From positions 1 to 47,993 of the forward strand of contig JABDFM010000020.1 of assembly GCA_013286565.1 (NCBI GenBank): a stretch of 47,993 nt of DNA, given 5' to 3'. The stretch comes from Bacteroidota bacterium. Its GTDB lineage: Bacteria; Bacteroidota; Bacteroidia; Sphingobacteriales; Sphingobacteriaceae. The notes below the pieces were generated by a model. That model searched no databases and was not told the origin of the DNA. It saw only the letters and a program-made list of their open reading frames with translations. How positions within the stretch are numbered: the stretch's first letter is position 1; every line of letters begins with the position of its first letter. This document shows positions 33,785 through 42,269 of the stretch, in pieces. Both the position numbers and the translations under genes were made by a program.

Positions 33785-34130
33785 CCAGTCTACGGGCAGC
33801 GCTGATAGAAGGACGTATCATCGGCCTCGGGCGCATACTGTTCTCATGATTTAATCCAATGGTCAGGTCTACCCAATTCGGGTTAACAGATCTGATCATT
33901 TTTTCTTTTTGGGGCCTGGTAAAAGTGCTCATAAATTTAAAACGGTCCATCGCTTGTTCCTCGGTATTGATCTCTTCAAAATAAACAAGGCGGTTCAATT
34001 GTTGCGCGCTGTCAAAAAATAAGGTCGGCATTTGGTGATAAAACTGTAGCGTTTTAACCAGGTCAGAGCATAATCCTACGTGTAAATTGTTCCTGTTTCG
34101 GTCAGTTATGATATAAATAAAGCGTTTCAT
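33774..34130 (-). CDS. GIY-YIG-like protein, catalytic residues apparently lost
   Basis: A 118-aa protein resembling small GIY-YIG nucleases of the UPF0213/YhbQ type: FIYIITDRNRNNLHVG stands where the family has YVYIL...LYVG, and the ending RPQKEKMIRSVNPNWVDL matches the conserved NPxWxDL. The Tyr of YIG is His17, the catalytic Arg after DL is Lys26/Thr27, and the catalytic Glu (family REKQIK) reads DRFKFM, so nuclease activity is doubtful. A basic tail of 25 residues follows. It overlaps msrB tail-to-tail and diverges from the LexA-like regulator. Confidence 0.75.
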   Translation of the reverse strand: MKRFIYIITDRNRNNLHVGLCSDLVKTLQFYHQMPTLFFDSAQQLNRLVYFEEINTEEQAMDRFKFMSTFTRPQKEKMIRSVNPNWVDLTIGLNHENSMRPRPMIRPSISAARRLVTF

Positions 34131-34159
34131 GATAAAAAAATTTGCTGGTTAAAAAATAA

Positions 34160-34195
34160 TTACTAATTTTATGAGCATAAAGTTACTAATATTTT
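34160..34195. promoter_or_regulatory. Two TTACTAAT direct repeats before the LexA-like gene
   Basis: TTACTAATTTT begins at 34160 and TTACTAATATTTT at 34183, 23 bases apart (about two helical turns), in the gap shared by the GIY-YIG gene and the regulator. This is a candidate autoregulatory operator; it could also just be AT-rich promoter sequence. Confidence 0.3.
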
Positions 34196-34212
34196 TAGCA
34201 AATGCAAATTTT

Positions 34213-34986
34213 ATGTCAATAATTTCGTCAAATATTAAATTCTTTAGGAAAAAGAAGGGTTTAACACAGCAGCAATTTGCTGATCAGGTAGGTATAAAAA
34301 GGTCGTTGGTGGGCGCTTACGAGGAAGAAAGAGCTGAACCAAAGTATGAATTACTAAAAACGATAGCATCATTTTTCGAAGTAACGGTAGATGATTTTAT
34401 TAATGAGGTAATCGATGAGAAATGGGCGCCAAAACCCAAAGGTGATCCGGCTAACCTGCGCATACTGAGTATATCAGTTGATAAGGATGATAACGAAAAC
34501 ATTGAACTGGTGCCGTTAAAAGCAAGCGCCGGTTATTTGAATGGTTATGCCGATCCGGAATATGTGGCGGCTTTGCCCAAATTTTATTTACCTATGTTTA
34601 AACAAGGTACTTATCGTGCATTTGAAATAAAGGGCGATTCTATGCTGCCACTGGTATCGGGAACCATCATCATTGGTGAGTACTTAGAAAACTGGGGGAA
34701 CCTTAAATCGGGGGATACTTACGTGGTCGTTTCAAAAACCGAGGGCGTAGTATATAAAAGGGTTACCGGCAAATTCAAGGATCAGAAAAAATTGAAGTTG
34801 GTATCTGATAACCCGGTTTATGAGCCTTACGAAATTGGCGGCGAGGATATTTTAGAAATGTGGAAAGCAAAAGCATATATCTCTACCCATATGCCTCTGC
34901 CAACCCCAGAGCCTACTATGGAAAGTTTAACTACCATGATGGCGCAAATGCAGCGTTCTATTTCTAAACTGCAAAGCAACAACTAA
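34213..34986 (+). CDS. XRE-HTH plus S24 LexA/CI-like regulator
   Basis: A 257-aa transcription factor. Residues 1-65 form an XRE/Cro helix-turn-helix (NIKFFRKKKGLTQQQFADQV, KRSLVGAYEEERAEPKYELL). The C-terminal S24 domain has a possible cleavage bond Ala106-Gly107 (KASAGYLNG), nucleophile Ser143 (KGDSMLP) and Lys182 (VVYKRV), so self-cleavage is chemically possible. ATG 34171 would add 14 residues, encoded between the two direct repeats; ATG 34213 matches the family N-terminus. The last 30 residues form a helical extension. It may control an SOS-like or stress regulon; no targets adjoin it. Confidence 0.88.
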   Translation: MSIISSNIKFFRKKKGLTQQQFADQVGIKRSLVGAYEEERAEPKYELLKTIASFFEVTVDDFINEVIDEKWAPKPKGDPANLRILSISVDKDDNENIELVPLKASAGYLNGYADPEYVAALPKFYLPMFKQGTYRAFEIKGDSMLPLVSGTIIIGEYLENWGNLKSGDTYVVVSKTEGVVYKRVTGKFKDQKKLKLVSDNPVYEPYEIGGEDILEMWKAKAYISTHMPLPTPEPTMESLTTMMAQMQRSISKLQSNN

Positions 34987-35011
34987 CAATACTTTATAAG
35001 AGATATAAATT

Positions 35012-35037
35012 AAACCGGTCTATAGACCGGTTTTTTT
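35012..35037 (+). terminator. Intrinsic terminator after the LexA-like gene
   Basis: A 10-bp perfect stem (35012-35021 with 35024-35033) over a two-base centre, then seven or more T. The following 120 nt before the Spy-like gene are AT-rich and carry its promoter region without a clear box. Confidence 0.88.
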
Positions 35038-35162
35038 GTTTTATACTTTGCTAACATACCGGTGACTAAATCACAATTATTAGGCAACAATTAAGTTACA
35101 AGAGAGTTATTAAACTAATTGCTGATAACTTTATCAAAAGATCAATACTAAAAACTAAAAAA

Positions 35163-35510
35163 ATGATGAAGAAATTTTTGTTGATGTGCTGTTTCCTGCT
35201 TGGGATTACAGCGGTGAGCCGTGCACAAGGTGGCGGTAGAATGAGCCCTGAGGATAGGGTTGCTGCAATGAAAACCAATTTAAAATTGACTGATGATCAG
35301 TCAACTAAAATTCTGGCGATCTATAAAGAATCTGCAGTAAAAAGAGATAGTATAAGAAATGCAGGCGGCGATAGGGAAGCTATGCGGCCAATAATGCAGG
35401 CAACTAATGAAAAAGTTATGGGTGTACTTACCGATGAGCAAAAAGTTGCCTACAAAAAAATGATGGACGAAATGCGCGCGAGGATGCAGCAAGGCGGCGG
35501 TAATAATTAA
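35163..35510 (+). CDS. Spy/CpxP-like periplasmic protein
   Basis: A 115-aa exported protein (signal MMKKFLLMCCFLLGITAVSRAQ). The mature part is mostly helical with NLKLTDDQSTKILAIYKES and a second LTDEQKVAYKKMMDEMRARM, which are the LTxxQ motifs of the Spy/CpxP family, then a Gly/Asn tail. Relatives are ATP-independent periplasmic chaperones or stress sensors. A start at 35166 is equally possible. It has its own terminator. Confidence 0.82.
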   Translation: MMKKFLLMCCFLLGITAVSRAQGGGRMSPEDRVAAMKTNLKLTDDQSTKILAIYKESAVKRDSIRNAGGDREAMRPIMQATNEKVMGVLTDEQKVAYKKMMDEMRARMQQGGGNN

Positions 35511-35534
35511 TCCCCGTACAAAATCATTTTTATA

Positions 35535-35575
35535 AAGAAAGCCTCCCGGTAAATCGGGGGGCTTTCTTTATTTTA
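35535..35575 (+). terminator. Intrinsic terminator after the Spy-like gene
   Basis: AAAGAAAGCCTCCC pairs with GGGGGGCTTTCTTT with one mismatch around a short loop, followed by a TTTATTTTA run. It lies directly before the bioF start. Confidence 0.85.
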
Positions 35576-35593
35576 GCACAAAATTCATAACCA

Positions 35594-36721
35594 TTGAACC
35601 CTGCAGAGGAATTTATTAAAGCAAAACTCGACGAAAGACTATCAAATGGTACTTACAGGAAATTAAAACCCGAAAGTGCTTTGATTGATTTTTGTTCGAA
35701 TGACTATCTCGGGTTTGCCCGTTCACCCGTTTTAAAAAAATGGATCGAAGAGGAAGTTATTGCTAACAAGCATGCGTTGAATGGTTCTACCGGTTCAAGG
35801 CTGCTGTCGGGTAATTCAGCTTATACAGAGAGCCTGGAGCAAGATATCGCAGATTTTCATCAGGCTGAAGTCGGACTGATCTATAATTCCGGTTACGATG
35901 CCAACCTCGGTTTATTCTCTGCTTTACCGCAACGGGGCGATACGATCATTACCGACGAACTGATCCACGCCTCTATTATTGACGGGGCAAGATTAAGCCA
36001 CGCCAACCGCTATACATTCAGGCATAATGACCTTCAAAGCCTGGAAGAGAAATTAAAACATGCCAGCGGAAATTGCTATGTAGTGATCGAAAGTGTTTAC
36101 TCAATGGATGGTGATACGCCGCCGATAAAAGAGATATTGGAGCTAACCGATAAATATAAAGCCAGCCTGATTGTTGACGAGGCCCATGCGGTGGGTTTAT
36201 ATGGTAAAGGGCTAATCAATCAAATGGGGTTGGAAAGCAATATTTTCGCAAGGATAGTGACATTCGGAAAAGCCTTAGGCTGCCACGGCGCTATTATTTT
36301 GGGAAGCAATTTGCTGCGTGAATACCTAATCAATTTTTCAAGATCATTTATTTACACAACCGCATCTTCATTTCATCAAATTGCCTCCATAAAAATGGCT
36401 TATAAGCTATTGCCTAAATCTGAAGGTGAGATTCAAAAGCTTCAAAGTAATATCCATCTTTTTAAGCAACAAATAAAAACAGGTCCAGGCTACCATTTGT
36501 TACCAAGTGACAGCATAATACAATGCCTTGTTGTTGGTAGCAATGAAAATGCAAAACAGATGGCTCAGCAACTGCAAAATGCGGGGCTGGATGTACGACC
36601 AATTTTGAGCCCCACAGTACCCAAAGGTACTGAGCGATTAAGGATATGTCTGCATTCGTTCAATACCACTAACGAGCTGATCTTGCTTGCTGATACTATA
36701 AACAATTTGATCAATGACTAA
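35594..36721 (+). CDS. bioF: 8-amino-7-oxononanoate synthase BioF
   Basis: A 375-aa PLP enzyme of biotin synthesis that condenses pimeloyl thioester with alanine. Key blocks: IDFCSNDYLGFARSP, GSTGSRLLSGNSAYTESLE, IVDEAHAVGLYGKG and the PLP lysine in TFGKALGCHGAIILG. The only available start is a TTG at 35594; an in-frame TAA lies at 35588 and no Met follows before the conserved core. The last eight bases overlap bioD (ATGACTAA). bioA, bioB and bioC are not in the window. The alpha-oxoamine relative KBL is less likely given bioD next door. Confidence 0.93.
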   Translation: MNPAEEFIKAKLDERLSNGTYRKLKPESALIDFCSNDYLGFARSPVLKKWIEEEVIANKHALNGSTGSRLLSGNSAYTESLEQDIADFHQAEVGLIYNSGYDANLGLFSALPQRGDTIITDELIHASIIDGARLSHANRYTFRHNDLQSLEEKLKHASGNCYVVIESVYSMDGDTPPIKEILELTDKYKASLIVDEAHAVGLYGKGLINQMGLESNIFARIVTFGKALGCHGAIILGSNLLREYLINFSRSFIYTTASSFHQIASIKMAYKLLPKSEGEIQKLQSNIHLFKQQIKTGPGYHLLPSDSIIQCLVVGSNENAKQMAQQLQNAGLDVRPILSPTVPKGTERLRICLHSFNTTNELILLADTINNLIND

Positions 36722-37331
36722 TAAAAGGCACTTGTTTGTAACCGGTATTGGAACAGGGATCGGTAAAACCCTCGTATCGGCTATATTAATAGAAAAACTG
36801 AAAGCTGATTACTGGAAACCGGTTCAGTCTGGCGATCTGGATAATAGTGATTCTCTATCTATAAAAAACTTAATCTCAAATACTGAATCTGTTATCCACC
36901 CCGAAACTTACCGGCTTACCCAGCCCTTTTCTCCGCATAAATCAGCGGCGATTGATGGCATTATGATCGATCCCGGAAAATTCGCTCTCCCCGAAACAAA
37001 CAATACCTTAATTATTGAGGGCGCGGGCGGACTGATGGTTCCTTTAAACAACCAGTTTTTAATGATCGACCTTATTAAGCAACTAAATGCGGAAGTGATT
37101 TTGATTAGCCAAAACTATTTGGGAAGTATTAATCATACACTTCTATCGGTTTATGCATTAAAACAATATGGTATCCCGGTTAAAGGAATCATTTTTAATG
37201 GGGTGAAGGATAGCTATTCAACAGATTTTATTTTGGAATACTCAGGCGTTGAATCTTTAGGGCATCTGCCAGAGATCAGTATAGTCGATAAAAAAAGCAT
37301 AGCAGAGGCAGGTAATTTTATCAACCTCTAA
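36714..37331 (+). CDS. bioD: Dethiobiotin synthetase BioD
   Basis: A 205-aa ATP-dependent enzyme that closes the ureido ring of dethiobiotin from diaminopelargonate and CO2. It starts HLFVTGIGTGIGKTLVSAIL, with the P-loop GTGIGKT, then YWKPVQSGD, RLTQPFSPHKSA and IIEGAGGLMVPLN. Length is slightly short but normal. The start overlaps the end of bioF by eight bases, so translation is coupled. Confidence 0.93.
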   Translation: MTNKRHLFVTGIGTGIGKTLVSAILIEKLKADYWKPVQSGDLDNSDSLSIKNLISNTESVIHPETYRLTQPFSPHKSAAIDGIMIDPGKFALPETNNTLIIEGAGGLMVPLNNQFLMIDLIKQLNAEVILISQNYLGSINHTLLSVYALKQYGIPVKGIIFNGVKDSYSTDFILEYSGVESLGHLPEISIVDKKSIAEAGNFINL

Positions 37332-37396
37332 ATCGAATTTTGCCAAATAAAGAATTTGCCTCACCTTAGCATAATCAATTATAAACACCCGCTTTT

Positions 37397-38287
37397 ATGA
37401 AGAATATTACTGTTATAGGTTCCGGCACAATGGGCAATGGCATCGCCCATACTTTCGCACAAAATGGTTTTAAAGTATCACTGGTTGATATCCATGCCCA
37501 ATCGCTGACTAAAGCTATTCAAACCATCACCAATAACCTCGACAGGCAGATCAAAAAGGGTGCAATTGACGAAAATGTTAAAACAACTACCCTCGCTAAT
37601 ATTTCAACCTATACAGATCTGAAAGAAGGCGCAGCCAATGCCGATCTGGTTGTTGAGGCTGCAACCGAAAACCGGGAGATCAAACTCAACCTGTTTAAAC
37701 AATTAAGTGAAATTTGCAAAGCAGATGTAATACTCGCATCCAATACTTCATCTATCTCCATTACGCAGATCGCGTCAGCAACAAAAAACCCGGCAAATGT
37801 GATAGGGATGCACTTTATGAACCCGGTACCGCTAATGAAACTGGTGGAAGTAATACGCGGCTATGCAACCAGCGATGAGGTCACCAAAACAATAATGGAA
37901 TTATCCCGTAAATTGGGAAAAGACCCTGTTGAAGTAAATGATTACCCGGGTTTTGTAGCCAACCGGATTTTAATGCCGATGATCAACGAGGCCGTTTATA
38001 CTTTATTTGAAAGTGTAGCCGGAGTTGAAGAAATTGATACCGTAATGAAATTAGGCATGGCGCACCCAATGGGGCCGTTACAGTTGGCTGATTTTATTGG
38101 GCTCGATGTTTGCCTCGCCATTTTAAAGGTATTACATGATGGCTTTGGAAACCCCAAATATGCACCATGCCCCTTATTGGTCAATATGGTTGCGGCCGGG
38201 CATTTAGGTATAAAATCAGGAACTGGTTTTTATAAATATACCCCTGGAAATAAAGAGCTTATCGTATCTGATAAGTTCAAACGCTAA
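37397..38287 (+). CDS. 3-hydroxyacyl-CoA dehydrogenase (Hbd/PaaH type)
   Basis: A 296-aa NAD-dependent dehydrogenase of fatty-acid or butanoyl-CoA metabolism. The Rossmann start NITVIGSGTMGNGIAHTFAQ, the catalytic His in GMHFMNPVPLMKLVEVI and the Glu in VNDYPGFVANRILMPMINEA are present, followed by AHPMGPLQLADFIGLDVCL. Single-domain 3-hydroxybutyryl-CoA dehydrogenase length. It begins 65 nt after bioD and may have its own promoter. Confidence 0.92.
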   Translation: MKNITVIGSGTMGNGIAHTFAQNGFKVSLVDIHAQSLTKAIQTITNNLDRQIKKGAIDENVKTTTLANISTYTDLKEGAANADLVVEAATENREIKLNLFKQLSEICKADVILASNTSSISITQIASATKNPANVIGMHFMNPVPLMKLVEVIRGYATSDEVTKTIMELSRKLGKDPVEVNDYPGFVANRILMPMINEAVYTLFESVAGVEEIDTVMKLGMAHPMGPLQLADFIGLDVCLAILKVLHDGFGNPKYAPCPLLVNMVAAGHLGIKSGTGFYKYTPGNKELIVSDKFKR

Positions 38288-38350
38288 AGAAAATTAAACC
38301 ATTTCTGTATTTGTTTGTCAATAAGTCAATACTTATAAAAACATATACAG

Positions 38351-38647
38351 ATGAAAACATTATCAAAATTAGGAATGGTCGCTGCTTTAGGAGCTTCCCT
38401 ATTCCTATCATCATGCGCAGGTGAATATTATGTGACCGATCAACCGGCTGAAGTTGTTTATGAAAGGCCAGTTGCCCCTTATCCGGGTGCGATATGGATA
38501 GAAGGTGACTGGGTATGGAGCGGAGGAAGATATGTTCGTAATCACGGTTACTGGGCAAGGGCTCGTGCCGGTCGTACTTATGTTCGTGGTAGCTGGTATC
38601 ATGGCCCCCGTGGTTATGCATGGCATAGAGGGCATTGGTCGAGATAG
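38351..38647 (+). CDS. YXWGXW-repeat lipoprotein
   Basis: A 98-aa lipoprotein (MKTLSKLGMVAALGASLFL then SSC, lipobox LSSC). The mature part is rich in Trp, Tyr, Gly and Arg, in repeats like WIEGDWVWSGGRYVRNHGYW and GYAWHRGHWSR, which match the YXWGXW family (PF12779). Role unknown; probably an envelope structural or stress protein. It converges with argS across a palindrome. Confidence 0.85.
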   Translation: MKTLSKLGMVAALGASLFLSSCAGEYYVTDQPAEVVYERPVAPYPGAIWIEGDWVWSGGRYVRNHGYWARARAGRTYVRGSWYHGPRGYAWHRGHWSR

Positions 38648-38707
38648 AATCAGTTGGCAGTTTTCAGTGTGCAGTTAGCAGTTGAAAATTCGTCAATTAA
38701 TATTATT

Positions 38708-38753
38708 AGTTAACAGTTTGCAGTTAAAGAAAAATCACTGCAAACTGCTAACT
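38708..38753. repeat. 17-bp palindrome of AGTTAACAGTTTGCAGT
   Basis: Arms 38708-38724 and 38737-38753 pair with one mismatch over a 12-base loop. Similar CAGTTGGCAGTT and GCAGTTAGCAGTTG words precede it from about 38650. Fills the 118-nt gap where the YXWGXW gene and argS converge. Confidence 0.85.
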
Positions 38754-38765
38754 AATAACTGCAAA

Positions 38766-40535
38766 CTACATCCTCTCCGGCACTTCAATACCCAACAACC
38801 CCATCGATTTCCTGATCACCTTTGCCGATGCAGCCGCGAGCTGCAAGCGGAATTGTTTCGTTACCTCATCCTCTGCCTGCAAAATTGACTTTTCGTGGTA
38901 AAATTTATTAAAAGATTTAGCTACCTCGTAAACATAGTTAGCGATAATAGCCGGGCTATAACCACTGGCGGCTAACGTTATAGTTTCAGGGAATTGTGTT
39001 AATGCGAATATCAAATCACGTTCCTCGGAGGCTAACGTCTTGTACTCCCCCTTTAGGGGGCTAGGGGGCTGTTCCACCCTGCTTAATACCGACCGGATAC
39101 GAGCATGCGTATATTGAATAAATGGCCCGGTATGCCCCTGGAAATCCACCGATTCATTAGGGTCAAATAACAAGCGTTTTTTAGGGTCCACTTTTAGCAG
39201 GAAATATTTTAACGCGCCCATCCCGATGGTGTGATATAACTCCTGTTTTTCATCTTCTGTATAATCAATCACCTTTCCTAAAGCTTCTGTTTGTTCCTTT
39301 GCAGTTTGCTCCATCTCACTGATCAGGTCATCCGCATCAACCACAGTCCCTTCACGCGATTTCATTTTGCCAGATGGTAGATCAACCATGCCATAAGATA
39401 AATGATATAAGCCTTTTGCCCATTGCTTACCCATTTTTTGCAGGATCAGGAATAATACTTTAAAGTGGTAATCCTGCTCGTTCCCTACCGTATAAATGGA
39501 TTCGTCCATATGGTAATCATTATATTTTAATTGGGCCGTACCCAGATCCTGTGTCATATAAACTGACGTGCCATCCGAACGCAACACCAGTTTTTCATCC
39601 AGACCATCGCTGGTCAGATCTATCCAAACCGATCCATCATCTTTTCTGAAGAATACACCTTTTGCCAGCCCTTCATCAACAATATCCTTTCCTAATAAAT
39701 AGGTATTCGATTCATAATAATATTGATCAAAATCAACCCCCAATGCTTTATATGTTTTGCCAAATCCATCATAAACCCATAGGTTCATGGTTTTCCACAG
39801 GCTGATCACATCTTCATCGCCAGCTTCCCATTTTTGAAGCATTTCCTGCGCCTCTTTTATCATCGGGGCATTCTTTTTGGCATTCTCCTCAGTCTGCCCC
39901 ATCGACTTTAACTCATCTATCTGCTTTTTGTATTCCTTATCAAACAGCACATAGTATTTGCCCACCAAGTGGTCGCCCTTCTCCCCTGTTGACTCCGGTG
40001 TTTCGCCGTTACCAAACTTTTGCCAGGCCAGCATGGATTTACAGATATGTATGCCCCTGTCATTAACCAGGTTTGATTTGATCACCGCATAACCAGCAGC
40101 CTTTAATATCTCAGCAACCGAATAGCCTAACAGGTTATTCCGCACATGCCCCAAATGCAATGGTTTATTGGTGTTTGGTGATGAATACTCCACCATTACC
40201 TTTTTACCGTTCGGTTTAAATTCGGCAAAACTATCCGGCAATACCTCAGTATATAACTGATCTATCCAGTAAGCATCGGATAAGGATATATTCAGGAAGC
40301 CTTTGATCACATTAAAGCCTGAAATTTCATTTACCTCATTTTTCAGAAACTCCCCGATATCATTACCGGTTTGTTCGGGTGATTTGCGCGAAAATTTAGT
40401 AAATGGAAAAGTAACTATGGTAATTTGTCCCTCAAATTCTTTACGGGTTGGCTGTAAACCAATATCGGCAGCATTCAGGTCGGTTTGATATAAGGCTTTA
40501 ACGGCTTTAACGGCAGCTTGTATAATAAAATCCAT
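38766..40535 (-). CDS. argS: Arginyl-tRNA synthetase
   Basis: A 589-aa class I aminoacyl-tRNA synthetase charging tRNA-Arg. The HIGH motif is HLGHV in NTNKPLHLGHVRNNLLG; the arginine-tRNA-synthetase-type KMSKS equivalent is GKMKSREGTVVDADDLI. The N-terminal Add-1 domain (residues 1-105) and the C-terminal DALR anticodon domain ending LLGIEVPERM are complete. VMVEYSSPNTNKPLH is a hallmark. It diverges from the arginine deiminase gene. Confidence 0.96.
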   Translation of the reverse strand: MDFIIQAAVKAVKALYQTDLNAADIGLQPTRKEFEGQITIVTFPFTKFSRKSPEQTGNDIGEFLKNEVNEISGFNVIKGFLNISLSDAYWIDQLYTEVLPDSFAEFKPNGKKVMVEYSSPNTNKPLHLGHVRNNLLGYSVAEILKAAGYAVIKSNLVNDRGIHICKSMLAWQKFGNGETPESTGEKGDHLVGKYYVLFDKEYKKQIDELKSMGQTEENAKKNAPMIKEAQEMLQKWEAGDEDVISLWKTMNLWVYDGFGKTYKALGVDFDQYYYESNTYLLGKDIVDEGLAKGVFFRKDDGSVWIDLTSDGLDEKLVLRSDGTSVYMTQDLGTAQLKYNDYHMDESIYTVGNEQDYHFKVLFLILQKMGKQWAKGLYHLSYGMVDLPSGKMKSREGTVVDADDLISEMEQTAKEQTEALGKVIDYTEDEKQELYHTIGMGALKYFLLKVDPKKRLLFDPNESVDFQGHTGPFIQYTHARIRSVLSRVEQPPSPLKGEYKTLASEERDLIFALTQFPETITLAASGYSPAIIANYVYEVAKSFNKFYHEKSILQAEDEVTKQFRLQLAAASAKVIRKSMGLLGIEVPERM

Positions 40536-40665
40536 CGCGCAAAATTAAGATATAGAGCCAAGAATAAAGAGTCAAGAGTCAAGAAGTTTCAAATTGACCA
40601 TTTGCAGTTTCTAAATCTTGTCTCTTGCTTCTTGAATCCCGGTTCTTAATGCAGATAATTCTCGG

Positions 40666-40673
40666 TAGATTTG
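40666..40673 (+). promoter_or_regulatory. Probable -7 box of arginine deiminase gene
   Basis: TAGATTTG matches TAnnTTTG exactly, 19 bases before the ATG at 40693. No clear -33 element. The rest of the 157-nt argS-arcA gap holds AAGAGTCAAGA-type repeats that partly pair with a CTTGTCTCTTGCTTCTTGA stretch. Confidence 0.42.
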
Positions 40674-40692
40674 TACCCGATTATAACCTTTT

Positions 40693-42141
40693 ATGCTAAA
40701 AAATAAGAAAGATTTTAAGATCGATGTAACATCCGAAATAGGCGACTTACGCTGTTTGCTCATCCATAGCCCTGACAGTGGCCTGGGCAAAGTAGTACCC
40801 TCAAAGGCACAGGACTGGCTGTTTGAGGATATTGTGCATCTGGATACCATGCGCAAAAACGAGTACGACTATTACGTGAAACTATTAATGTACTTCCTTG
40901 ATCCAGGTAAGATAAAAGGCAAACTGAAGGATATCGATTCAGATGAAAATGACCGCTCATTTTTTAAACCGGATAACAAGGATTTCCATGCCTCTGATAA
41001 AGTAATTGAGCTGCAGACCTTGCTGGCTGACATTTTAGTTAACGATGACATTCGTAAAAAGCTGGTGGCCTCTGTTTGTGCTATTGAGAGCTGTACTTAT
41101 AAATTACAGCAGAAACTGATCGATACCGCTCCTGTTGAGCTGGCAAAAATATTCATTTCAGGCTCGTTGAATAATGATGAGATGATATTTGCGCCAATCC
41201 CGAATCTTATTTTTTCGAGAGATATAGGCATTGCTATCAACAATTATATGCTGCTCAATAAGCCTGCAAAAAAGGCACGCTCACGCGAAACTTTGTTGGC
41301 AAGGTATATTTTCTTTAATCACCCCTTATTTGCTGCTTACAGTGATAATATACTGGAGATACCGGAAACGGTACATCATTTTTTACGTCCGGGCGAGGAC
41401 CAGGACGAAAAGACAACTTTAGAAGGTGGCGATGTGATGATGGTAAGCCCGCAGCATTTATTGATCGGCTGCAGCGAGCGTACCTCGCTTAGCGGGGCTA
41501 ACGAGGCGATGAAGTTGTTATTCGATAATGATGTGGTAAAAAAGGTAACAATCGTTAAAATACCTCATAAACGCGACTATATGCACATCGATACCATTTT
41601 TACGCAGGTAAAACGTAATGTTTGGGTAATGCTGGGCTCACTTTCGGCTTTGGAAGATACCGTTGAGGAAGCAAATGTGGTAAAGTGGTTCTCTGAGAAG
41701 AAATCGAAAGATAGAACCGAGATCGTTCAGTTTGAAAAAGGAAAATCAAAACCACATTTATTTAAAAGTTTAGAAGATTTATTAAGCGATATCAGCGAAA
41801 ATGACCTGCAAAGCGGTAAAAAAACCAAATTTATTTATTCGGGCAACGATACATTCCCCTATGATGCGCGCGAGCAATGGACAGATTCGTGCAACCTGTT
41901 GGCCGTAAAAGAAGGCGTAGTTTTAGGCTACGACCGCAATGACAAAACAGTGGAGGCTTTTAAGAAAAAAGGCTTCGAAGTGATAAAAGTTGCCGAACTG
42001 CTGCAAAAATTCGAGAATGATGAACTGGAACCGCAAAGCATGAAAAACACGCTGATCCTGATGCCCTCATCAGAACTTTCACGTGCCCGCGGTGGTTTCC
42101 ACTGTATGAGCATGCCGCTTTTTAGGGATAAAGTTGTCTGA
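40693..42141 (+). CDS. Arginine deiminase-family enzyme
   Basis: A 482-aa guanidino-group-modifying enzyme that should hydrolyse arginine to citrulline and ammonia. N-terminal LRCLLIHSPDSGLGKVV, then FAPIPNLIFSRDIG, LEGGDVMMVSPQHLLIG, the His-Ile-Asp block YMHIDTIFTQ, and the nucleophile Cys471 in GGFHCMSMPLF near the C-terminus. All catalytic residues of true arginine deiminases appear. It is about 70 residues longer than classical ArcA. Next to argS, CtlX-like and decarboxylase genes; no arcB or arcC. The stop codon lies in a palindrome (42136-42235). Confidence 0.9.
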   Translation: MLKNKKDFKIDVTSEIGDLRCLLIHSPDSGLGKVVPSKAQDWLFEDIVHLDTMRKNEYDYYVKLLMYFLDPGKIKGKLKDIDSDENDRSFFKPDNKDFHASDKVIELQTLLADILVNDDIRKKLVASVCAIESCTYKLQQKLIDTAPVELAKIFISGSLNNDEMIFAPIPNLIFSRDIGIAINNYMLLNKPAKKARSRETLLARYIFFNHPLFAAYSDNILEIPETVHHFLRPGEDQDEKTTLEGGDVMMVSPQHLLIGCSERTSLSGANEAMKLLFDNDVVKKVTIVKIPHKRDYMHIDTIFTQVKRNVWVMLGSLSALEDTVEEANVVKWFSEKKSKDRTEIVQFEKGKSKPHLFKSLEDLLSDISENDLQSGKKTKFIYSGNDTFPYDAREQWTDSCNLLAVKEGVVLGYDRNDKTVEAFKKKGFEVIKVAELLQKFENDELEPQSMKNTLILMPSSELSRARGGFHCMSMPLFRDKVV

Positions 42142-42235
42142 ACCATGATTAACTTGATTTATTGATTAACATGATAATTGCAATACCTAATAACAATCAT
42201 AACAATCCTTTAATCCAAAAAATCAAGGTTCAGAC
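42136..42235. repeat. 100-nt imperfect palindrome overlapping the arginine deiminase stop
   Basis: The tips GTCTGAACC (42136-42144) and GGTTCAGAC (42227-42235) are exact reverse complements, with imperfect AT-rich pairing inside (TGATT words on the left, AATCA words on the right). The TGA stop of the upstream gene is in the left tip. It sits between two genes on the same strand. Confidence 0.75.
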
Positions 42236-42269
42236 AAAATAACCAATGAACAATTGAACCAGTGAACAA

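Noticed and set aside
34171..34212. Upstream ATG for the LexA-like regulator
   Set aside because: It would add 14 hydrophobic residues within the promoter repeats; the ATG at 34213 begins right at the HTH domain.
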